Shown: piece after piece, positions 51,455 through 62,927 of the stretch | Numbering within the stretch: position 1 is the first letter of the stretch | Layout of the letters: the number at the start of each line of letters is the position of its first letter | DNA from: Heligmosomoides polygyrus polygyrus | Taxonomy: Eukaryota; Nematoda; Chromadorea; Rhabditida; Heligmosomidae | Direction: 5' to 3' | DNA: 64,000 bases | Assembly: GCA_947396885.1 (NCBI GenBank) | Contig: OX377204.1 | Coordinates: 89,910,728-89,974,727, forward strand | The notes under the pieces: model-generated | Seen by the model: the letters and a program-made list of their open reading frames with translations, nothing else | Told to the model about the DNA's origin: nothing | Database searches by the model: none | Translations under genes and position numbers: made by a program

Positions 51455-51950
51455 AGGTGTGGAAGTGAGGTTGGAGGAGGCGCTGGCTGTCGCGTGCACT
51501 CCGAATCAAGGGTTCTTGGTTCGGATCCCGGTCAGACCAACCATGCCTTCCATCCTTCCGGGGTCGGTGAATTGGTACTAAGCTTGTGTGGGAAGGATGA
51601 AACACTGATCTGACCATCGACAGGTTAGGGCCTGTTCATACTTCGAGCGACGAGAGCAACTGGAACGACAAGAGCGACAGCGACGACGGACATGGTGTGG
51701 TGTACGTAAGTAATTACATACTCCACATTCCGTTCGCGACGAATGTAGTGTGAAATACGTAATTATTTACGTACACCAAACTACGCCCGTCGCCTCAGCC
51801 ACTCCATTCCCTCTTGCCGCTCTTGTCGCTCGAGGTATGAATAGGCCCTTACCGCAAGTCTTCAGGCCGCACTAACTGCTCTGACATTCCGCAGAAGTAG
51901 AGTGCGTGGCGCATCCCAAATGGGTACTGATTAATACAGTCCTTTATACA
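51455..51950 (+). repeat. SINE-A split by a TTA-clan MITE
   Basis: The 5' part to 51,627 (GGAGGAGGCGCTGGCTGTCG, GGTCGGTGAATTGGTACTAA) and the 3' part from 51,849 (CCGCAGAAGTAGAGTGCGTG, GTACTGATTAATACAGTCC) are one SINE-A. The MITE sits between two TTA copies. Confidence 0.83.
51628..51848. mobile_element. TTA-clan MITE, subtype A long form, 221 bp
   Basis: GGGCCTGTTCATACTTCGAG is inverted as CTCGAGGTATGAATAGGCCC. TTA lies at 51,625-51,627 and 51,849-51,851. The centre has GTGGTGTACGTAAGTAATTA and its inverse TAATTATTTACGTACACCA. Confidence 0.87.
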
Positions 51951-52239
51951 TTATTAATCTTTACCTACCACGATGAAGTCAAAGATTATGATCCAATTTC
52001 CTATTATATCTTCAATTCGCATAAATTTGTTTAGGCATAAAAATGATTTTCTAAAGTGCGGTTAGAATACACCTCTAAGCAATGAAGGCCCAAAATACTG
52101 TGAACTGCAATTTTGCTTTGGCAGCTTTATATTATTTATAATACTACTTATTCTCCTTATATTAGTTTTATATTAATTATGTGGCTGCACTTGCCTCTTT
52201 TGTAAAAAAAAAAAGATCCCCAGGGAGTACTATTGCGCC

Positions 52240-52870
52240 AGTAGTTTTTAATAGGATATGGGGGGATACGTTTTCAAGCCGTTATCGTAAAACAGTCGTT
52301 GCGAGACCGACACGTCTTTGGATCAGGGCTGGCACTACGTCAACTTCACGGCTAATCAATAGTGGAGCTATGGAACGTAGAAAAGAGGCTTCATACTGTT
52401 TGAGGCGGTTTTCGGTAGAGCATTTTGATGAGAAATGCAAATTGACGTTGTAATAGATGAGTAGTTGCCTGAGCGTAGCCAAAATAGGTCCATGTCTTCT
52501 GTCCATATCGAAGATTAGCCTTGTTCTCGACTTCTTACAGAGTCGTTTTCGTGGTCTCTTAGCCTTTTGGATTGGTTTCTGCAAAATAAAATGACATTTG
52601 GTAGGGTACCAGACCCGGAAGGAGACGACAACGCCGAAACGTAAGCCGCAACAAGAACTTTTACCAATCTTGGCTACGTTGAAGCAACTACTCTACTACA
52701 ACGTCAAATTGCATTTCTAACTAAGATGTTCTACCGAAAACAGCCTTAAACAGTACGGAACTTGTCATCTCCGTTCCATAGCTCCACTATTGATTAACCC
52801 CGGAGTTGGCATGGTGCCAACATTGATATGAAGACATATTGGTCCCGCAACGACTGCTCCTACGGTAACG
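52240..52870. repeat. inverted repeat with Penelope-terminus-like centre
   Basis: The arms 52,240-52,480 and 52,665-52,870 pair (TATGGAACGTAG region with CTCCGTTCCATAGCTCCACT). Between them, CGCCGAAACGTAAGCCGCAA and CCAATCTTGGCTACGTTGAA resemble the hammerhead-like region and the following sequence (CTAATCTTGGTTCGTC) at 29.2 kb. The CTGANGA core is mutated here, so only a relic is present. Confidence 0.58.
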
Positions 52871-54401
52871 GCTTGAAAACGTGGACCCCTAGCTCCATTA
52901 CAGAACTGTTTTGAATAAATGTACTTAAGACAGGCAGTTTTCCTTATATCACAAACACGCGATGGAGAAGATTGCAAAGAAAGGGACTCCCGTAGGTCAG
53001 TTCACGGTATCGTCCTTGTAAACTAGCGTGCTTTCAGTTTTGCCGTCGTTGCTCAAGAGTCATAGTGAACTGCCCTCCCACTAGGATAAATCTAGAGCGT
53101 CTTTATGCATCTGGATCCTCGGAAATCATTCTAGCTGACCGGAAGTACAATGCATTTTAACAAAAAACCGGCCTGAACTCAGCAGACAAGAGCTCTCCTA
53201 GAAACTTAAGGTAAGGAATGAAAAGGTTACTTAAATTGCTATGGTAACTGCAGGGAAAACGGATTAGATCTTGTGTTCGAGTGCGTGGTTGGAGTTAGAG
53301 CACACTTTCCTACAGTCGGCCGATCGCGGTCAAAGATGAGACCCACCGATTAGGAGAGATGCAGGAGGAGGTGTAATTAAGCCCTAACCAGTGAAGGGTT
53401 GTAATATGACTAAGGAAAAATGGCTGAAGTCAGAAAAACAGCCGAGCGAGGACAGAAGGGCACTGAAACCCCGACGGCTCCTTGCGCTATCTAATCGATC
53501 AGACCATGTGGGGGAACGGTCAACGGACGGCAGATAACACCGTGGGACACTGCACTTTCGCCATCAGGTTCGATCGTACGGAATTCACGGCACGTTCTCT
53601 TCTCCTTTCCCAAAATGCTGAGACAAAACAGCGCCACATGACTGGCCTGGTAGGGGAACAGCTACTGACGATGTCCTGTGGACAGACAACCACATTGTCA
53701 TAAAGAGAAATCCAAAGCCTTGACAAGGCCCTACACTACTTCGAATTTCTAGGAAGAAGAAAGTAGGGGTAAGAGAATTCCGTTGTCTCTAACGTTACGG
53801 GAATTGCTATGGTGACTACATGGAAGGCGGATTAGATCCTTGCCTTCGAGCGCGAGACTGAGGTTAGAGCATACTTTCCTACGGTCGATCAATCACGGGC
53901 AATGATGAGATCGAATAGGTGTGCAGTAAATGGTGAAAGGTGGGGGAATGATCTTAAATACACTGGTAGCTTATTTGGACCGCATACCGGAGTTTCTTCC
54001 TTTGCCTAGGCATCAGTGTAGGAGAGCGCAGAACGTAACTGTAAACAGCGAACCAAACTATGGTAAGAAGAAAACAAAAAAGATGACAAAGGACCAAAGT
54101 GACAAGCCACTCCCCCCCCCCCCCCCTCTCCATAGCCAGTAGTTCGCCAGCATCAATGTGTGGAGATTCTGTGGATTGGTATAAAACAGTTGAAAAATTA
54201 AACAAATCGCTTTCGTTGAATTGAGCGCTCGCACTGAACAAAACCGTGCTCTAATCACAGTTTCGCGCTCCCCTTTAGTTTTCAGCAATTCGCATTAGAG
54301 CGCGCTAACTACTTGAAAGGAAGGTCAAGCTGTTGATGTACGATCGGCAATTGGTCGCAGTCGTAGGTAGACACGTTTTTCAAAGTATAAAAGGCTGTAA
54401 A
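52871..54401. repeat. no gene recognised; two-copy direct repeat
   Basis: About 108 bp is repeated directly at 53,238-53,345 and 53,810-53,915 (ATTGCTATGGTAACTGCAGG versus ATTGCTATGGTGACTACATG, then GTTAGAGCACACTTTCCTAC versus GTTAGAGCATACTTTCCTAC). The 460 bp between has no recognised motif. A C run lies at 54,110-54,126. Confidence 0.55.
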
Positions 54402-54575
54402 GTGCGTGTGGTAGCGCAGCCGAAGGATGGACATAACTCTGGCTTGTAAATACGTTGGAAACTTCAAGCTAGTGTACAGGCTACAAACGAATTCAAACTG
54501 CCTCAGCATCCCGCAGAAGCACAGCGCATGGCGCATCCCGCAAGGGAATCCATTAACATGGACCCCTTCCCTTAA
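54402..54575 (+). repeat. SINE-A with internal deletion
   Basis: Head GTGCGTGTGGTAGCGCAGCC, then directly CAAACGAATTCAAACTGCCT, CATCCCGCAGAAGCACAGCG and GCATGGCGCATCCCGC. Confidence 0.62.
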
Positions 54576-55413
54576 ATCCTATAAAACAACTGGGAGAAGG
54601 CGAGATCACTGTGGGAAAGGCGGAAGGAAGGTCAGAAGAAACCATTCTAAAAACAGATTAAAGCCTAACTAGTCTAAACGTTCGATTGTTGCAAAAAACA
54701 ACGACAACCATTGGTTTGGCTCCAACATATATTGCAATGCAACAAGCCGCTTTGCATGAATATAGTATCGATCGGCTGCCCTTGACTAATCAATAGATGA
54801 GCACTGCGTCGCGCGGCAGAGTCTATTTAGATACACGATCTATTGTTGATGTTGGAACAACCAGATAAGCAGAAAGTCAGGCATAGATTTTTGTTTATGT
54901 AACTTCTTCTGCTTTTTTTTTTTAAAAATTCATCTTTGTTATGGTTTGCTTAACTACCTAAGTAAAATGTCTTATTCGCTCAATTCCCGGTTAAAGATGG
55001 TTAATCTTGGTCTATACTTCACTTTACAAACCGTCCTACGATGTGAAAACGAAGGATTGATCGATCGATTGGGTAGCACGATGGATCAATATAGATTGCT
55101 CTTTTGCTGGCGTTGCACAAGACGACTGAAGCATACGCGTCGCTCAGGTATCTACTACCCTCGCCGACGAAATTGACAACACTTATTTACATGCGATCTG
55201 TGACCAAGGAGAACAAGTAAAGATCTGAAATTCAGCGTCAGAAATGAAGCAGCAACGGCAGAAACGCAGAGTTTGCCGCCGACGGCAAGGCTTGCCGCCG
55301 ATGTGCCGCCTGGGTAGCAGGCGCGGCCTCGCCAAAGCGGCAGCGGCAATACTGATTCAAAGCACTATTGCCGCTGCAGCCACTTTGCCGCCGACAGAGC
55401 TCTGTCTGGGCTC
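54576..55413. other. no gene recognised; GC-rich GCCGCC repeats
   Basis: 55,250-55,410 is rich in TTGCCGCCGACGGC-type motifs that partly pair with 55,520-55,600 (GCGGCAAAGCTGCGG, TGCCGCGTCGCCGC). This suggests one larger hairpin element around the palindrome at 55,414. Confidence 0.45.
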
Positions 55414-55498
55414 TATCATTATCATTATCAGTTTCCATTCTAGATCCCGCCGCTGATCGCGGCGGGATCTAGAATGGAAACTGATAATGATAATGATA
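55414..55498. repeat. perfect 40-bp inverted repeat with 5-bp loop
   Basis: The arms 55,414-55,453 and 55,459-55,498 are exact reverse complements, including TTTCCATTCTAGATCCCGCC, around the spacer TGATC. No terminator or gene context is evident. Confidence 0.95.
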
Positions 55499-55619
55499 AT
55501 GAAACCGCGTTATCGATGTAGTGGGGCGGCAAAGCTGCGGATGAGTGTCGTCTGCCGCTTTGCTGCCTACGTGGCTGTTGTCGCCTGCCGCGTCGCCGCA
55601 AAAGTGTGTGGAGGCCTTA

Positions 55620-56373
55620 AGTCTACGAGCTTATTCTAATAAAACATGATTAAAGAACTCGCAAGGTTAATGTTTCATAAAGTTGGTACCGATCATAATT
55701 TGGGGTTACAGCAGCGCAGTGGCCGCTGGACAGTGCAAAGGATGGAAATCGATCAATGTTGCACGATCGCTCGATACTGATCGATATGCATGTTTGCTCG
55801 CGCGACCAGTCGCTGCGCTCGAGATCTATGAAAAGGCCTTTCGACCTCTCTAGCGGTTCAGTTGTTATCTAGGTCTTTCGCTCTAAACCACTTCTGAACT
55901 ACTACAACAAAGAAGAGGGTTTTTAGATAAATTTGCCAGATGCAGGAACGCATATGGACCTAAGATTTTTGGCAATAAATCAGTTCTGAACTGCCCACAA
56001 TCTGCAAAATCCCCGAGGTCCTAATGATCTTCTTCCTCCCAGCTAGCTGCGTAGCTAACCATCCACGTTATCGTAAATGGAGCCGTGAGAACGCGTCCGT
56101 TTTCAGGCTATTGTTCCCGAACAGCATTCAGTCTCGTTCCACCCCAGACGATCAATTTCCCCGACGTCTCCATCGACACATTCGTGCGTCGACTACAGAA
56201 TGGGGTAGTCGGAGCGGAGTCTTTGGACTACGAGCGGTGTGAATGCATGCTTTCACTGTCTTTCACCACCGAAAAATAGGACTTCATTCCTTTGGACTAG
56301 GAACACGGCTGGTAGTATGCAATGCCCTGTAGATGCGCCATGCATCCTAATTTTACTTAGCATTAGCGTCTTA
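55620..56373. other. no gene recognised; decayed MITE
   Basis: About 55,720-55,840 resembles the inside of subtype A MITEs (CACGATCGCTCGATACTGAT, CGACCAGTCGCTGCGCTCGA). No gene was recognised. Confidence 0.4.
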
Positions 56374-56533
56374 GGCCTCTGTTATACTCCCGCGGGAGCA
56401 TCCGCGGAACGTCCGCGGACCAATGGTGCACGGCGGAGGCGGGCGTGGCGGGCCGCGACGAGTGGCCCGGCGCGGGGTCCCGACGCGATTTCCGCCCATC
56501 CGCGGAAGCTTCCGCGGGAGTATAACAGGGGCC
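56374..56533. mobile_element. TTA-clan MITE, GC-rich subtype, 160 bp
   Basis: GGCCTCTGTTATACTCCCGC is inverted as GCGGGAGTATAACAGGGGCC. TTA lies at 56,371-56,373 and 56,534-56,536. The arms continue with GGGAGCATCCGCGGA and TCCGCGGAAGCTTCC. Confidence 0.87.
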
Positions 56534-56741
56534 TTACAAAGATACCGGTGCTCGGAGAGCTGCTCATAGGTGGTGGTTAGTGAAATGTGGTCAAAGTATA
56601 CAGCATAGACCTAAATCATCGCTTATTTGTTTGTTTATTTGTCGCAAAATAAGTTACACTTCATGCTTCAGCCGCCGCGCACACCACAATAACGATCGAT
56701 ATCGATTACTCGTGAGAGAAGATCGATAGTGACGCCTCTAA

Positions 56742-57091
56742 GGACTCGTGCGTACTTCCTGTCGCCGCGATAGAATCGCGGCGATGATTTTTGCAGAGCG
56801 ATGATGTGGAGTTATTAGCGCTCGTCACATCGCTCGTCGCTCTGCAAGGGAGCGCGGCGACGATCCACCCAGGACCAACGCTAAACACCGCGCGCGGCGG
56901 GTGTATCTCCTGACCGTCCCCCAAAAAAGTATGCCATGCCCGCCATGGGCGCGGGAAGCCATCGTGTACGCCGCCTGCAATTGTTGCGGCGGCCACAGCG
57001 AAGGTTTCTTTGACTCTTCGGCCTCGCGCGGTGGAATCGTCATGAACTGAGCACCGCGAATGCATCGCGGCGACGGAAGTATGTCCCCGCC
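56742..57091. mobile_element. TTA-clan MITE, 350 bp
   Basis: GGACTCGTGCGTACTTCCTG then TCGCCGCGAT is inverted as ATCGCGGCGACGGAAGTATG then TCCCCGCC. TAA lies at 56,739-56,741 and 57,092-57,094. The interior includes GGGTGTATCTCCTGACCGTC, similar to the element at 6.7-6.9 kb. Confidence 0.75.
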
Positions 57092-57347
57092 TAATGCTGT
57101 TGTGTGGTGGCTGAAGTGTAAATTCCATCTAAGGCACCACAAACAAGTAGCATCAGGACTGAAACATACGTTCAGTCACCATCTTAGGAAAATATTCCTT
57201 ATAAAAGCATACGGCGTCCAGAGCATACGAATCGATTAATGGCGAGCGATCGATTGGCGAAAATCGATATGTGCTCTCTGCCCTTGGACTGGTCACGGAC
57301 TATGAAGAGTCTTGTACATCACAGTGCAAGAAGGGCCAGTTTAGTAA

Positions 57348-57487
57348 GGCCTATGTTATACTTCAGAGACGTTGCTGTCGGCGACGTCGACGACAGCGAT
57401 GCGCGGGCTGCTACGCACTGCGTAGCACCCGCTCAACACTGTCGACGACATCGCCGACAACAGCGTCGCCGAAGTATAAAATAGGCC
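57348..57487. mobile_element. TTA-clan MITE, subtype B, 140 bp
   Basis: GGCCTATGTTATACTTCAGA is inverted as CGCCGAAGTATAAAATAGGCC (first base aside). TAA lies at 57,345-57,347 and 57,488-57,490. Confidence 0.86.
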
Positions 57488-57490
57488 TAA

Positions 57491-57776
57491 GGGCCTGTTC
57501 ACACTTCGCGATGGCAGCGACGAGAGCGACGGAAGCGACAGGAGCGACTGGGGCGACGGACGTGGTGTGGTGTACGCAACTGCACTATAACGCCTGTTTC
57601 TTGTCAGTCCGTCAAGCAGTCCACACAGACACTAACCAACTGCCATATTACCTACATCCACCCACAATCTGGCATTCAAATACTGGTGCGCTATTGTGTA
57701 GTTACGTACACAACACTCCGTCCGTCGCCCCAGTCGCTCCCATCGCTCTCGTCGCCGGCGCGAAGTATGAACAGGC
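57491..57776. mobile_element. TTA-clan MITE, subtype A long form, adjacent to the previous one
   Basis: GGGCCTGTTCACACTTCGCG is inverted as GGCGCGAAGTATGAACAGGC. It starts directly after the TAA that ends the neighbouring MITE, so one inserted at the target duplication of the other. The right end has lost its last bases and is followed by GCGACGAGAGCGACGGAAGC, a repeat of its own subterminal sequence. Confidence 0.78.
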
Positions 57777-58191
57777 GACAGCAGCGACGAGAGCGACGGA
57801 AGCGACAGCGCTCGAGTATGAACAGATTTCGACGGCGATCGCTCGGCTTTAATCGATTTGCATGTTTTGCACGGACGGTGAGTCGCTCTCGTCTCGAATT
57901 ATGAAGAGATCCTAAAGCGACGGGAATAACAAGATGAGATGAAGCGTGCCCGTTAAAAAAACACGCGCACGCTTCGCGACCGCGACGCTCAGCAATGTCA
58001 GAGCAATAGTACTGAATCAGTAACAGTCTGGAAGGGGTATTTCGCCCAGCATCTCCTTCCTTGGTTTGATAGGGGTTTTCTATGCTATGTGGAATGCCTC
58101 TCCGGATTAGGACAGATCCGAAGTTTTGATGAACCTACTGAGAGCGTTCAGCCCCGTCCCCCTCCGGAGCTATCAATCGTGTCCTATTGCC

Positions 58192-58250
58192 TGCTGATAG
58201 CTCCAGAGCAAAGAATGCTGATAGAATGCTGATAGCTCCAGAGCAAAGAA
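58192..58250. repeat. short direct duplication
   Basis: GCTGATAGCTCCAGAGCAAA then GAAT occurs twice, about 32 bp apart. Confidence 0.8.
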
Positions 58251-58686
58251 TCCCATTGAGCTGGTCTGGCACGCGACAGGATAAGTGAGAACACCGTTCG
58301 AACAGATCAGTGCTAGTACGCCGACCGCAGGATTCCAAGACGTCGTCGAATGATCTAGGGATTTCACAGCGGCAAAGTATGAATGCGACACAGCGCGAAA
58401 AATCGAAATCTATAAAGATCGTGGTGTTTGACCGCGGCACAATAACAGGCTAAGCCTAAGCCTAAGCTTGATGATCCAGAAAATTGGAAATTTCCGAAGT
58501 TCACGGAAGCGTTGAAATGATTCAAGGAGCAGGAGACGATGCCTAATGTGGTTACCATGTTCTTCGCAGAGAGGTGAGAACGTTGGTGATGACTCAAAAC
58601 ATTAAATCGATAGCTTTTAGGTGATGTTTTTCACGAGGTCATTAATGTAACAGAAAATTTTGCAGAAAATGAGTAGTAGGACTTTT
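58251..58686. other. no gene recognised
   Basis: Open frames on the minus strand (58,135-58,440 and 58,364-58,597) show no known motif. Confidence 0.35.
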
Positions 58687-59280
58687 CCTAGTTGGGTGGG
58701 ACCGCGCTGAATGTCCGTAATGTTGAGAGTCCGTAGTCTGTGACGGACTCGCCGAAAGGGCAGCGGGTACGCAGTGTTGCAGACATTTCGGAATAATCAG
58801 AACCGTTTTAACTTATGGCAGACGAAGTAATAGCAACAACAGTGACACTAACCTAGGCCCAAATACGCTCGGGGGAGGTCACAATCTAGGACAACTCTAT
58901 ACAATGTTATGAAATTAAAAATTTTGCGCTGGAATAGTGTGTCCTACCCCAGTGGTGAACTGAACTTGGCCATTTCTGATGTAAATCTGGCATCCTATCC
59001 GGGCGAACATCAACTGAATACATGGTGACCCCCCCCCCCCCCCCAACTCTATTTGCGCCCAAACCTACTAGAATCACGAAAAATCCGCTAGCCGACTGGA
59101 AAAGTGAACGACGCCCGAACTAAAAACATCAGGAAACTGAAAGAAAAACTGAAAACTGAGAAGCAGTAGAAAGTATGAAAATTTGGAAAGGAAGTGTGCA
59201 AAACGGCGTAAAACCGCAGACACGAGGGCTTCACGGAATACTACACAAACACGTATATTCAGCGTGGTCCCACCCTACTG
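58687..59280. mobile_element. inverted-terminal-repeat element, about 594 bp
   Basis: CCTAGTTGGGTGGGACCGCG then CTGAAT at the left is inverted as ATTCAGCGTGGTCCCACCCT then ACTG at the right. A C run lies inside at 59,031-59,045. It may be related to family C, which also has CCTAGT..GGG ends. Confidence 0.62.
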
Positions 59281-61095
59281 CGATGGCGCCAAAGTCACTC
59301 AGTGAGTTTACTTTTGCCTGAAACGTGGCTTTCAGCCATTCATACAGAACGGAGTCACATTAGTGCGCTCGGTAGACGTGCTCTATCTGTACCAGGAACG
59401 ACAAGCGTGCTTTCGGCAAAATTCCGTGACCTTGTGTAAACACAAACATCGTGACTAGCCCTGCTATCGCTATCATAACAGCCGGCGACGCAGTAAGGCC
59501 GCCGATAGTTCATTGCTTTTTTGTTGACGGAAAAAGCCGCTCAGTCGGGGCTGTCCTAGTTGGGAGGGGGCAGAATGCGAGGATTTCGCGCGCGTCTGAA
59601 GATCCCATGGCAAGGAATACGCAATCGTTGTAGTAATTCCACATTTAGTCCAGTAATTAAGAAGATATTGGGGAAAAAGAATAAATATAGAAGAGAATAA
59701 CCGTACACATATAATTGGCCTAACCAGCTACACTATATTGTCATGGAATAAATAAAAACAGGCCGAAAACAAGGGAAAATGAGAAAAAATCTGTCCTACT
59801 GCGGGGGCACTTTATTCAGTTCTTTTGACATCGACGATGGGATTGAGATGATACTATTTTACAAGGGAAACACACTGCGCTAGCCTTTGAGAGGACCTTT
59901 TTATGGAGCTTCCTAGTCGGGGAAGTCCAACCTATCAGTGTTTGTTTCGCTTTTCTTGCGATGACCCTTCCGACTAGGATAGGTCCAAAAAAATATGGTA
60001 CCTGCTCATGCTCCGCGATGGGAGAGGCTAGACGAACGGGCAAAAATAAATAAATAAATAAATAAATAAACACTATATCAGGAATTCTCCGAAAAGATTA
60101 CAATGATTTTTTGTTCAAGAAAAAGATAGCATGACATTCTTGAGGATTTTTTTAAATTCACCTGTCCAAATAAGTGAACACACTCTTTAAAATAGTATAA
60201 AGTTTTATTTCTAAAATATAATCGATCAAAATTGGCTTTAAAGCGCGTGAAGGCAACACAATCATGAAATGTTAGAAAAGATCGCGCTACGCACTCAACT
60301 AGACTATCAGAATTTTTGTTTGATTAACAGCAAAAATCCTGTTCGTGTAGAGTAACACAAATTCGAACAGTACAACAGGAACAGCTATGAAAAGGCATAC
60401 ATATCTTCATATCGTAGTTTTAAGTAAACAACACATACTTTGTCCATCAAATAAAAATTGCCACTCTAGCCGAGTGCATGGCGCAATCCTCACTTTTATC
60501 GCATCAAGTAAATGCCGCCTTTATGCGTTTTAAAACAAGTTTCAGTTCATTATTTTTCCTTAGAGAATAAAATTTAAAAAACTCAAACTGCTTGTTCACT
60601 TATTAAGGCAGATAAATTGAAAATTAAAAAAGTCCTGAAAAATTCTCTTTAAACAAAAATTATTCTAAACATCTAGGAGAGTTAGCACTTTAATATAGAC
60701 GGAGCTCGTTTTGTTTATGAATTGCGGTTGCAATACAATTAACTTCACGGAATTTTTGGATACAGTAGTGCGCCGCTGAATAAATCAGCGCGGTGAACTG
60801 TGAGCAGCCCTTAAATAATGCTGCAGATGGAAGGAGCATGCCAAAGCTATAGGTGTTCGAAAGCAAGAAGCACAGAACTGCATGCAGCAACACAACGCAG
60901 CGACCATCCAGCTGCACGTAACACTATCGAAGCCGCCTTCCAAAGAACGTTCGCAACCGTTCGCCCAGTGTAAATATGCACGAGAGCAGATGACATGAGC
61001 ATCCGTCTCTGTTTGAAGTTGACGCTCAGTCAACGCTTTCTGTATATTTTATACCAAGACCTTCCATCATCCAGAGGAAGCCTATGAGAAGATAT
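59281..61095. other. no gene recognised; family C and D remnants
   Basis: Family C-like ends occur at 59,554 (GTCCTAGTTGGGAGGGGGCA), 59,908 (TTCCTAGTCGGGGAAGTCC) and 59,968 (CCTTCCGACTAGGATAGGTCC, first base aside). An AAAT microsatellite lies at 60,045-60,070. Family D-like sequence covers about 60,120-60,560 (GTGCATGGCGCAATCC). Confidence 0.5.
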
Positions 61096-61099
61096 TAGT

Positions 61100-61367
61100 A
61101 GAGTGTGTAGCGCATGAGCTGCCGGCTGTCGAGAGCACCCGATACCAGATTCAGATCGACCAAGTCTTCGATCCTTTCGGGGTCGGTGAATTGGTACCAG
61201 ACTTGTCTTGGAAAGATAGAGCTCTGAATTGTTCATTGGCAAGCCATTGTATGTCAAAATACGCATTCAAATCGCCTCCATGAAATCCCGTAGAAGTAGA
61301 ATGCGTGGCGCATCCCAAAAGGGATTGAACAACGCCGTCCTTTCCTTTATCCTTTATCCTTATCTAT
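61100..61367 (+). repeat. SINE-A, near full length
   Basis: GTGTGTAGCGCATGAG head, GGTCGGTGAATTGGTACCAG body, TTTCCTTTATCCTTTATCC tail. The flanks share TATTAGT, a possible short target duplication. Confidence 0.87.
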
Positions 61368-61967
61368 TAGTGGCCTACAGTACAGTTGAATAGAAAATCA
61401 ATGTGTACGTTTTATCATGATATACAGCTGTGCTTTTGAGAAATGTTGCCCAGAAAATGTATGATACTATCACATGAAATTATAAAAAATCAAACAGTTT
61501 GTTCACTTATTAGAGCAAATAAATTTAAAATTTTAAAAAATGTTACAATTTCCTTAAACAAAAATTGTTTTAAACATCTCGGAGAGTCACTATTTTAATG
61601 TGGAAAAAGCTCGTTTTGTTTATGAATTGCGTCTGCAATACAATTAATTTGACGAAATTTTTGGATACTGTAGTAATGCGATATGAGGTGATGTCATATC
61701 ATTTATTAATATCATTTATTGATATGATGTGGATTTTCTGAGGTTGGGAAAACGAAGCCAGCCATGTACAAAACAAAAAGATGAAATTGCGTTTTTCAAT
61801 AAATTGAGAGCCAATTAGATCAACATGCCACTAAGATTTATCACTCCTACACTTGGAAACTACAGATTCTCGGAATAATCTTCACGTCTATTCCATTACG
61901 AAAAATGATATTTGAGTGCACACACAAGAAAACCAAGGTAGAGTGACATTCTAGGTATCTCGCTACA

Positions 61968-62927
61968 TATACCATTTTCACGTCGCATTGGACAGTTTCC
62001 AAACTGAAATTCCCAGTTTTCAAACCAAGTTGGATCTTTTAAGCTAGCTTTAAGTTTTTTGAAATTAAAGCGAGACATCCAAGTCGAAATGGCCTTCAAG
62101 CAGATTAAACTACAGACTCAACAAGATGGTTAGAATAATTTTCTGTCCACGAAAAATTTCGTATAATTTTCTTAGAAATTGTTTAGTTCATCTACCCCAA
62201 TAAGTGCAATAATTTTATGAAATTTTTAATTAAAAATAATAAGAAATTAAAATTTTTCTTAAAACACAGCAAAGTAGTAATCATTCAGCGCACTAAAAAG
62301 TCAGATAGCGCTATGCACTCGAAAAGCTCGTCGCGATTTTTGTTTGATTGATAGTGCAAATGTTGCCTACATGAAGACGATATGTGTGTTCTTTACAATC
62401 GTTCTTGTTGTACCATTTACTCCATGTAGACAGTAAATTGCTACCAATCGAATAAAAATCTTGGATGAGATCATGGTGCAATTTTTAGCACTAAACATGG
62501 TCCCTACCTTCTTTTTAAAACAAGCTTTAAACCATTATTCTTCGTCAAAAAATACAATTTTTTTCTAATTTCAAACAGTACTTACTCTTTGAAACAAGCT
62601 ATAAACCACTATTTTTTCCCACAAAAACGAAAAAAAAATGAGAATTTGATAAAATTTCAAACAAAGTGTTCACTTGCTGGGTAGTGAATTAAAACGTTAA
62701 AGAAATCATACTGAAATTTTCCTTGTACAGAAAATTATTCTAACTTTTTTGGAGAGGATCTAGTCTAATGTAGAAGAAGCTAATTCCATTGGTTGAGTTC
62801 GCTTCGATTTCAAAAGTTTTGGGCTAGCTAAGAAGGGTGTCCAATTTAATTTGAAAAGTGTCGAACTTGATTTGAAAGTGTCCAGTTTCGTTTGAAAATG
62901 CTAAATTCAACGTGAAAATGGCATATA
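61968..62927. mobile_element. family D element, about 960 bp, both ends present
   Basis: TATACCATTTTCACGTCGCA at the left is inverted as AACGTGAAAATGGCATATA at the right. Subterminal GGACAGTTTCC and GTGTCCAGTTTCGTTTG blocks also pair. The interior is AT-rich with ATTTGATTGATAGTGCAAAT and no coding content. This is the most complete of at least six family D copies in the window. Confidence 0.65.

Noticed and set aside
56706..57142. Overlapping minus-strand frames of 105-140 codons
   Set aside because: They lie almost wholly inside a 350-bp MITE with inverted ends and GC-rich composition.
57271..57852. A 193-codon plus-strand frame rich in ATRATEATGATGA-like repeats
   Set aside because: It runs through two adjacent MITEs; the Ala/Thr repeats come from GACGAGAGCGACGG terminal repeats.
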